A stretch of DNA of 7,246 nucleotides from an uncultured Collinsella sp. (GTDB taxonomy: Bacteria > Actinomycetota > Coriobacteriia > Coriobacteriales > Coriobacteriaceae), in the NCBI GenBank assembly GCA_902495265.1, contig CABUWR010000066.1:1-7246 (forward strand). The letters are read 5' to 3'. Below the pieces are notes generated by a model. That model did not search any database. It worked only from the letters and a program-made list of their open reading frames with translations, and was not told where the DNA came from. Positions 1 to 5,420 of this stretch are shown in pieces (the first letter of the stretch is position 1; each line of letters begins with the position of its first letter). The translations under genes were made by a program, and so were the position numbers.

Positions 1-269
1 CTCGCGCCGGCACCGGCGCCGTAGCCACCGCTATACGCGCCGCCCGCGCCCGGCATGCCGCCGAACATGAGCATCTGGTCGTACTCTTTGCGCTTCTTCT
101 CGTCCGAAAGCGTCTCGTAGGCCTCGCTAATCTCCTTGAACTTGGCCTCGTCGCCGCCGGCATCGGGGTGATATTTTTGCGCGAGCTTGCGAAACGCGCT
201 CTTGATCTCTTTGTCGGAGGCGCTCTTGGATACGCCCAGGATGTCATAGAAGGTTTTGCCTGCAGCCAT
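1..269 (-). CDS. dnaJ: Molecular chaperone DnaJ (Hsp40), N-terminal part, runs off the window
   Basis: This is the start of DnaJ, the J-domain co-chaperone that delivers substrates to DnaK and stimulates its ATPase in the cytoplasm. Only 89 codons are present; the gene continues past base 1. The protein opens [13 protein letters not shown] and has a full J domain (about residues 5-66): helix II with [10 protein letters not shown], the invariant HPD tripeptide at residues 34-36 that contacts DnaK, then [15 protein letters not shown]. From about residue 70 it becomes Gly-rich ([16 protein letters not shown]), the expected G/F linker. The zinc-finger and substrate-binding domains would lie outside the window. 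The ATG at 269-267 is preceded at about 6 bases by a purine-rich Shine-Dalgarno stretch (AGGAGAGGAG, 275-284 on the complement). It is the third gene of the dnaK-grpE-dnaJ operon. A CbpA-like or DnaJ2 paralogue cannot be excluded from the N-terminus alone. Confidence 0.95.
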   Translation of the reverse strand, partial: MAAGKTFYDILGVSKSASDKEIKSAFRKLAQKYHPDAGGDEAKFKEISEAYETLSDEKKRKEYDQMLMFGGMPGAGGAYSGGYGAGAGA

Positions 270-293
270 CGTAGCTCCTCTCCTGTTACGTCC

Positions 294-314
294 GCCGTCC
301 ATGCAGACGACGGC
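294..314 (-). other. Small hairpin just upstream of dnaJ
   Basis: GCCGTC (294-299) and GACGGC (309-314) form a perfect 6-bp inverted repeat with a 9-base loop. It lies about 10 bases upstream of the dnaJ ribosome-binding site. It leaves the Shine-Dalgarno sequence free, so it probably matters for mRNA stability if at all. Stems this short also occur by chance in GC-rich DNA. Confidence 0.3.
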
Positions 315-342
315 TCATGCTTTCATATGGCACTAGGCCAGA

Positions 343-372
343 AAGGGCCCCGGGTGTTGCCCCGGGGCCCTT
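343..372 (-). terminator. Intercistronic GC hairpin between grpE and dnaJ (attenuator or partial terminator)
   Basis: A perfect 12-bp stem, AAGGGCCCCGGG (343-354) with CCCGGGGCCCTT (361-372), closes a 6-base loop. Read on the minus strand it starts 5 bases after the grpE stop codon, and the right side runs into CCCTTTCTGG, only three T residues. The stem is strong enough to act as a terminator, but the T tract is weak. Partial termination, an RNA-processing site or a 3'-end stabiliser that lowers dnaJ relative to dnaK-grpE are all compatible. No convincing promoter is visible between the hairpin and dnaJ, so full termination here would leave dnaJ unexpressed. Confidence 0.5.
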
Positions 373-377
373 CTCAA

Positions 378-1220
378 TTACTCCTCGGTGCCCTCGGCCG
401 TATCGGCCGTGGCATCCTCGGGCGCCGCTTCGGGCTCCGGTGCGGGGCGCTTCTCGCCACCGTAGGTCACCGTCACCATCGCGGAGCGCAGGATGCGATC
501 CGCCATGCGGTAGCCCTTCTGGTACACGTCGTTGACGGTCTCGTCGTACTGCGATGCGTCCTCGACGCGACCCACAGCCTGATGCTCAAGCGGATCAAAC
601 GCCTCGCCCTTGGGATCGATGGGCTCAACGCCCTCGTGCGCAAACACATCGAGCAGCTTGGCATGTACCGCGTCAACGCCATCGACGAACTGCTTAAAGT
701 CGTCGGAAAGCTCTTGGCTGCGGGCATGGTCGATCGCGCGCTCGATATCGTCAATCACCGGCAACAGCGCGGTGACAAGCTTCTCGGTCGCGCGCTCGCG
801 CTCGGCAAGGCGCTCGTTGGCGGTGCGGCGACGGAAGTTCTCCCAGTCGGCCTGCAGGCGGGCGGTGCGCTCGGTAGCGTCCTTCGCCTTGTCCTCGGCG
901 GCCTTCTGAGCCTCTGCCGCAGCGTCGAGCTCATTGCGCACGTCGGCAAGCTCCTTTTGGGCCTGCTCGAACTTGAGCTTAAAGTCGTTGTCGGCGGCTT
1001 CCTCACCGGCGCGGATAGCAGCTTCCACCATCTCGTCCTCGGTCATCGTCGCCTCCTTGTTGGAATCCTCTACCTGGTTCTCGGCAGCCTCGGCGGCCTC
1101 GGCCTCGTTGGCCTCGGTATCGTCGACGGCCTCTACGGGAATCTTCACGTCCTTCTCCTCAGAGTCAACGGGGGCGGCGCCAGCGGCAGCCGCCTCCGTG
1201 CGAGCTTTACGGGCGGACAT
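378..1220 (-). CDS. grpE: Nucleotide exchange factor GrpE with long acidic extensions
   Basis: GrpE is the dimeric nucleotide-exchange factor that releases ADP from DnaK. The 280-residue product has the expected core. A long coiled coil (about residues 80-145, KFEQAQKELADVRNEL then LQADWENFRRR) is followed by helices around residues 146-190 and the C-terminal beta domain that wedges into DnaK (about 195-255, EPIDPKGEAFDPLEHQAVG, then YQKGYRMADRILRSAMVTV). Unusually, it carries about 75 extra N-terminal residues rich in Ala, Glu and Asp, and a Pro/Ala/Glu/Thr tail after residue 257. Typical GrpE is near 190-210 residues, as in E. coli. The ATG lies 2 bases after the dnaK stop, with GAGGA inside the end of dnaK as its Shine-Dalgarno sequence, which indicates translational coupling. 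An internal start at Met59 would give a more usual length, but it lacks this arrangement. Confidence 0.97.
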   Translation of the reverse strand: MSARKARTEAAAAGAAPVDSEEKDVKIPVEAVDDTEANEAEAAEAAENQVEDSNKEATMTEDEMVEAAIRAGEEAADNDFKLKFEQAQKELADVRNELDAAAEAQKAAEDKAKDATERTARLQADWENFRRRTANERLAERERATEKLVTALLPVIDDIERAIDHARSQELSDDFKQFVDGVDAVHAKLLDVFAHEGVEPIDPKGEAFDPLEHQAVGRVEDASQYDETVNDVYQKGYRMADRILRSAMVTVTYGGEKRPAPEPEAAPEDATADTAEGTEE

Positions 1221-1222
1221 GA

Positions 1223-3115
<1,893 letters not shown>

Positions 3116-3142
3116 TAGAAATTCCCTCTCTCTTGTGCGTTC

Positions 3143-3172
3143 GCGCCGCCTCGACGGTCTGTCACGCGGCGC
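3143..3172 (-). other. dnaK leader hairpin
   Basis: GCGCCGC and GCGGCGC (3143-3149 and 3166-3172) are perfect 7-bp complements around a 16-base loop. The loop can add a further GAC/GTC pairing. It sits in the presumed dnaK 5' leader, about 15 bases upstream of the GAGGG ribosome-binding site, and does not sequester it. It may stabilise the messenger. It does not look like a ROSE or fourU thermometer, because those pair directly with the Shine-Dalgarno sequence. Confidence 0.4.
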
Positions 3173-3204
3173 TTCGGCTTGTCTTTCAGGATGTAGTGTA
3201 TCCC

Positions 3205-3237
3205 CTTATGGGCCGGAATATACAAAATCTAAGTCAA
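3205..3237 (-). promoter_or_regulatory. Candidate dnaK promoter region (poorly resolved)
   Basis: On the minus strand TTGACT (3232-3237) matches the -35 consensus at 5 of 6 positions. The best following -10-like boxes are TATATT (3217-3222), which is only 9 bases away, and CATAAG (3205-3210), which is 21 bases away. Neither has normal spacing. The location, about 90-120 bases upstream of the dnaK ATG within the only AT-rich stretch, is reasonable. The exact promoter is not determined by the sequence. Confidence 0.3.
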
Positions 3238-3256
3238 TTCATATAAGATTTCTTAT

Positions 3257-3313
3257 TGCCGAGAGTTTAGGTTCTCAAATGCGCAGGTAGATGCGCTGAT
3301 TGAGTTCTCGGCA
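3257..3313. repeat. Composite interrupted palindrome upstream of dnaK
   Basis: Outer arms TGCCGAGA (3257-3264) and TCTCGGCA (3306-3313) are perfect 8-bp inverted repeats. Nested inside are CTCAA (3274-3278) with TTGAG (3300-3304), and GCGCA (3281-3285) with TGCGC (3292-3296) around a 6-base loop. All three pair in register, with a 9-base bulge (3265-3273) on the left arm. It could be a folded RNA or cruciform, or a set of operator half-sites for a repressor of the divergent dnaK or ferredoxin promoters. Confidence 0.55.
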
Positions 3314-3330
3314 GATCTATTGCGATCTAT
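3314..3330. repeat. Tandem 7-base direct repeat GATCTAT
   Basis: GATCTAT occurs at 3314-3320 and again at 3324-3330. The 10-base periodicity would place both copies on the same face of the helix. It abuts the composite palindrome. It could be a pair of half-sites for a DNA-binding protein, but it is short enough to be chance. Confidence 0.3.
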
Positions 3331-3355
3331 GTAGAGTTGACTGAGGTGCGAGCCT

Positions 3356-3399
3356 GAAACTGTGTCCCGCTTTGGACGTGGATTACGGGATACGGTTTC
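3356..3399 (+). repeat. 14-bp imperfect inverted repeat, possible structured RNA
   Basis: GAAACTGTGTCCCG (3356-3369) pairs with CGGGATACGGTTTC (3386-3399) across a 16-base loop. Twelve pairs are Watson-Crick. The other two, 3361 with 3394 and 3364 with 3391, are U-G and G-U in a plus-strand RNA but A-C mismatches on the minus strand. This favours a plus-strand transcript, or a hairpin-type dispersed repeat. No T tract follows directly, so it is not an intrinsic terminator. Confidence 0.55.
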
Positions 3400-3495
3400 C
3401 GCAAGCACGCTCAATCGCCCTATATTTCAAGTCACCTATAGCTAACATTTGCGCAGCTCAACGGCCTCACCTGCATGTTTTTTAGTAAGCCGCGG

Positions 3496-3515
3496 CATAC
3501 TCGGCGAACGGTATG
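3496..3515. promoter_or_regulatory. Small dyad upstream of the ferredoxin promoter
   Basis: CATAC (3496-3500) and GTATG (3511-3515) form a 5-bp inverted repeat with a 10-base spacer, ending 20 bases upstream of the putative -35 box. Its position would suit an activator-binding site. An overlapping GGCAT/ATGCC pairing (3494-3498, 3519-3523) is an alternative. No regulator family is recognised. Confidence 0.25.
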
Positions 3516-3535
3516 AAGATGCCGGTCAGAGGGTA

Positions 3536-3563
3536 TTGCAAACGGTCGCTCCCGTGGTATGTT
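3536..3563 (+). promoter_or_regulatory. Ferredoxin promoter, sigma-70 type with extended -10
   Basis: TTGCAA (3536-3541, 4 of 6 consensus bases) is followed after 16 bases by TATGTT (3558-3563, 4 of 6). A TG at 3555-3556 is correctly placed for an extended -10 element. Transcription would start near 3570, giving a leader of about 55 bases that contains the hairpin at 3578-3605. Confidence 0.5.
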
Positions 3564-3577
3564 TTTGCCCGAATCAA

Positions 3578-3605
3578 ACCGACGCACATCGCCTGTAGCG
3601 TCGGT
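3578..3605 (+). other. Ferredoxin 5'-leader hairpin
   Basis: ACCGACGC (3578-3585) and GCGTCGGT (3598-3605) are perfect 8-bp complements with a 12-base loop. The loop can add a 3-bp ACA/TGT pairing with one bulged base. The stem would lie close to the predicted 5' end and finish 6 bases before the ribosome-binding site AGAGGA (3612-3617), which stays exposed. A 5' stem of this kind commonly stabilises mRNA of abundant proteins. It could also be an operator overlapping the transcription start. Confidence 0.5.
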
Positions 3606-3624
3606 CAACAGAGAGGAAACTACC

Positions 3625-3810
3625 ATGGCTCATCCCGTAATTGATGCCGACGAGTGCATCGCTTGTGGCGTTTGCGTCGACTCCTGCCCCGCTGGCGTTC
3701 TGGAGCTCCAGGACGTCGCTACCGTCGCTGACGAGGATTCCTGCGTCGCCTGTGGCGCTTGCCAGGACGCTTGCCCCGCCGGCGCGATCACCGAGATCGT
3801 CGAGGAGTAA
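3625..3810 (+). CDS. 2[4Fe-4S] ferredoxin, clostridial type
   Basis: This 61-residue cytoplasmic electron carrier moves low-potential electrons in anaerobic metabolism, for example to or from pyruvate:ferredoxin oxidoreductase or hydrogenase. It shows two classic cluster motifs, CIACGVCVDSCP (Cys 11, 14, 17, 21) and CVACGACQDACP (Cys 40, 43, 46, 50). In this fold the fourth Cys of each motif ligates the opposite cluster. The length matches clostridial ferredoxins. An upstream in-frame ATG at 3559 would add 22 residues, but it overlaps the promoter and has no family counterpart. The ATG at 3625 has AGAGGA 7 bases upstream. The gene is monocistronic: its own promoter on one side, a strong terminator (3852-3889) on the other, divergent from dnaK. 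Its redox partner cannot be told from the neighbours. Confidence 0.97.
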   Translation: MAHPVIDADECIACGVCVDSCPAGVLELQDVATVADEDSCVACGACQDACPAGAITEIVEE

Positions 3811-3851
3811 CAACTCCCCCACCTGCACACTCAAAAGTACACCGTGCACAA

Positions 3852-3889
3852 AAAAGGAGGCCTCCGCATCGCCGCGGAGGCCTCCTTTT
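3852..3889. terminator. Strong bidirectional intrinsic terminator
   Basis: AAAAGGAGGCCTCCGC (3852-3867) pairs perfectly with GCGGAGGCCTCCTTTT (3874-3889): a 12-bp GC-rich core flanked by A and T runs, with a 6-base loop. On the plus strand it ends the ferredoxin transcript 41 bases after its stop codon. On the minus strand it is followed by TTTTTT (complement of 3850-3855), so it also serves the converging nadABC-niaR transcript. Confidence 0.92.
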
Positions 3890-3927
3890 GCTTATATGGG
3901 CAGCTAATTTGGAGCGGAACCCTTGGC

Positions 3928-3994
3928 AGTTGCGGTGGAATAGTTCCCGATTCATTGCTTAGGTGCCGATTTTAGGAACTATTTCATCGCAACT
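3928..3994 (+). repeat. 20-bp inverted repeat between the terminator and niaR
   Basis: AGTTGCGGTGGAATAGTTCC (3928-3947) pairs with GGAACTATTTCATCGCAACT (3975-3994) around a 27-base loop that contains CCGATT twice. Eighteen pairs are Watson-Crick. The other two (3935 with 3987, 3938 with 3984) are G-U in plus-strand RNA and C-A mismatches in minus-strand RNA. It lies beyond the ferredoxin terminator and immediately downstream of niaR, with no promoter or gene attached. A dispersed hairpin repeat (REP- or MITE-like) or a small RNA fits better than a terminator. Confidence 0.65.
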
Positions 3995-4011
3995 TATAGA
4001 TGCGGCGTCGG

Positions 4012-4557
4012 CTACGAAAGATCGTCCTCGTAGGGCATTAGGTCCGCCAAGTAACCTTTCTCCTTGAGCATGGCCTCGATTTCGTCGAGAGTTTGCTCGT
4101 CTTCTGCCGCAATGCGGTGGAAGTGATAGCCGCTCGTCACCGTTAGCAGCGGAAAGCTCTTGCCGCTCTCGATATCGTGCAGGTAGCGCTCAACATCGCG
4201 ACGATTGCGGATGTCCAGGTCGGCCGTGATCTTGCCGTACACGCGGTGGTTGACGATCACGTTGAGCACGGCGCCGCCCGCGTCGACGATGCTCGTGAGC
4301 TCATCGCCCGCCTGCTCCACGCCGTGGCGAACCTTGACCAGACGCGTGGGCACAGCCGGGCTGCTCGCCGCCTCCTGCAGCACGTAGCCGCGATTGGTCG
4401 CCACGATATCGTGCCCATCGGCACGCAGCAGGGCGATGTCTTGCACGACAATCTGGCGGCTCACGCCAACCTCACGGGCAAGTGCGCTGCCCGAAACGGG
4501 CTCCTTGGCTTCCTCGAGCGCGCCCATGATGGCACGGCGACGCTCGCGGGCGTCCAT
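4012..4557 (-). CDS. niaR: NiaR-type transcriptional repressor of NAD synthesis (HTH plus 3H domain)
   Basis: The 181-residue protein has an N-terminal winged helix-turn-helix (about 5-60, SALAREVGVSRQIVVQDIALLRADG) and a C-terminal 3H domain (about 72-175). In the family, NiaR/YrxA binds niacin and represses NAD synthesis or salvage genes. His78, Glu86, His145 and His147 (in RHGVEQAGDEL and SGYHFHRI) match by position and spacing the metal ligands known from the Thermotoga maritima 3H protein, so the metal site appears complete. His104 (VNHRVYG) is the other characteristic histidine. Its ATG overlaps the nadC stop by one base (TAATG), so it is translationally coupled as the last gene of nadA-nadB-nadC-niaR. 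Feedback on this operon is therefore likely, but the operator would lie outside the window. Birepressor BirA also has an HTH_11 domain but lacks the 3H domain. Confidence 0.93.
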   Translation of the reverse strand: MDARERRRAIMGALEEAKEPVSGSALAREVGVSRQIVVQDIALLRADGHDIVATNRGYVLQEAASSPAVPTRLVKVRHGVEQAGDELTSIVDAGGAVLNVIVNHRVYGKITADLDIRNRRDVERYLHDIESGKSFPLLTVTSGYHFHRIAAEDEQTLDEIEAMLKEKGYLADLMPYEDDLS

Positions 4558-5417
4558 TATTTACCGTCCAACAGACGCAGGTGCTTAAGCGAGAGGTCGA
4601 GAATCGGCGCAGAGTGCGTCAGCGCCCCCGAGCTAATAAAGTCAACGCCCAGGTCGGCGAGCGCGCGGATATTGTTGGCGTCCACGTTGCCCGAGCACTC
4701 GGTCTTGGCGCGACCGGCGATAAGCTCAATCGCAGCAGCCATGTCGTCGTGGGTCATGTTGTCGAACATGATGATGTCGGCGCCGGCCTCCACAGCCTCG
4801 CGCACCATGTCCAGGCTCTCGCACTCGATCTCGACCGTCGTGGTAAACGATGCATGGGCGCGCGCCATCTCAATCGCGCGTGCCACGCCACCGGCGGCGT
4901 CGATGTGGTTGTCCTTGAGCATGACAGCCGTCGACAGGTTGTAACGGTGATTGCTGCCGCCGCCGATCTCGACCGCGGCTTTCTCGAAGACGCGCATGCC
5001 CGGCGTGGTCTTGCGCGTGTCGACAAGCACGGTCTTGGTGCCCACGAGCGCAGCCGCCATCCGATGCGTGTAAGTAGCGATGCCGCTCATGCGCTGCAGG
5101 TAGTTGAGCGCCACACGCTCGCCCGAAAGCAGCACGCGCGCGTCTCCGCGCACCTGGCCCACGTGATCGCCGGCGTGTACCTCGTCACCGTCGGCGACAT
5201 CAAACAGCACCGAGCTCTGCGAATCCAGCAGCTCAAAGGTGCGAGCAAACACATCCAAGCCCGCGATGATGCCATCGGCCTTGGCGATAAGCTCCACCGT
5301 GGCGGGACGCGCCGTGGGACACACGCTCGCTGTGCTCACGTCCTCAAACGTGATGTCCTCGCGCAGAGCCTGCAGAATCAGATCATCGACGACGAGCTTC
5401 ATGGTAATGGGATTCAT
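4557..5417 (-). CDS. nadC: Nicotinate-nucleotide pyrophosphorylase (quinolinate phosphoribosyltransferase)
   Basis: NadC converts quinolinate and phosphoribosyl pyrophosphate to nicotinate mononucleotide, CO2 and pyrophosphate, the committed third step of de novo NAD synthesis. The 286-residue length is typical. The N-terminal domain leads into GERVALNYLQRMSGIAT (99-115, substrate-binding Arg101). The barrel then carries DTRKTTPGMR (133-142), a HRYNLSTAVMLKDNH stretch (157-171), VEIECES (195-201), FDN (218-220) and ISSGALTHS (261-269). The segment usually reading E-A-S-G-G is TECSGN (239-244) here, a mild variant. The ATG at 5417 lies 3 bases after the nadB stop and has a perfect GGAGGAG 6 bases upstream, inside the end of nadB. 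The alternative Met6 lacks such a site. Its own stop overlaps the niaR start. Confidence 0.97.
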   Translation of the reverse strand: MNPITMKLVVDDLILQALREDITFEDVSTASVCPTARPATVELIAKADGIIAGLDVFARTFELLDSQSSVLFDVADGDEVHAGDHVGQVRGDARVLLSGERVALNYLQRMSGIATYTHRMAAALVGTKTVLVDTRKTTPGMRVFEKAAVEIGGGSNHRYNLSTAVMLKDNHIDAAGGVARAIEMARAHASFTTTVEIECESLDMVREAVEAGADIIMFDNMTHDDMAAAIELIAGRAKTECSGNVDANNIRALADLGVDFISSGALTHSAPILDLSLKHLRLLDGK

Positions 5418-5420
5418 GGT

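Larger units (their letters stand above)
3116..3624. other. Gene-free divergent region between dnaK and the ferredoxin gene
   Basis: About 500 bases separate the two divergent genes. I see no credible protein gene or tRNA here. From left to right it holds the dnaK leader with a GC hairpin (3143-3172), an AT-rich core (about 3215-3256) likely to contain the dnaK promoter, a composite palindrome (3257-3313), a 7-base direct repeat (3314-3330), a 14-bp imperfect inverted repeat (3356-3399), a small dyad (3496-3515), a ferredoxin promoter (3536-3563) and a ferredoxin leader hairpin (3578-3605). The AT-rich core also fits a weak plus-strand promoter, TATACA (3219-3224), 17 bases, TATAAG (3242-3247). 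That promoter could express the palindromic stretch as RNA. Confidence 0.7.

Noticed and set aside
3262..3283. HspR-type HAIR operator on the minus strand (TTTGAG ... ACTCTCG)
   Set aside because: The half-site spacing is one base short and the right half matches only about 5 of 7 positions. It is kept only as a weak possibility in the findings.
3453..3483. Intrinsic terminator ending in the T6 run at 3478-3483
   Set aside because: Only a 4-bp GCAG/CTGC stem with a 14-base loop precedes the T run, too weak for a convincing terminator.
3559..3624. 22-codon N-terminal extension of the ferredoxin from ATG 3559
   Set aside because: It starts inside the -10 element, lacks a ribosome-binding site, and clostridial ferredoxins begin just before the first cluster motif, as the ATG at 3625 does.
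3432..3626. 64-codon minus-strand frame across the ferredoxin promoter
   Set aside because: It overlaps the promoter, the leader hairpin and the ferredoxin start, has no ribosome-binding site that I can see and shows no recognisable protein features.
3824..3848. TGCAC/GTGCA inverted repeat just after the ferredoxin stop
   Set aside because: It is only 5 bp, and the adjacent 16-bp stem fully accounts for termination.
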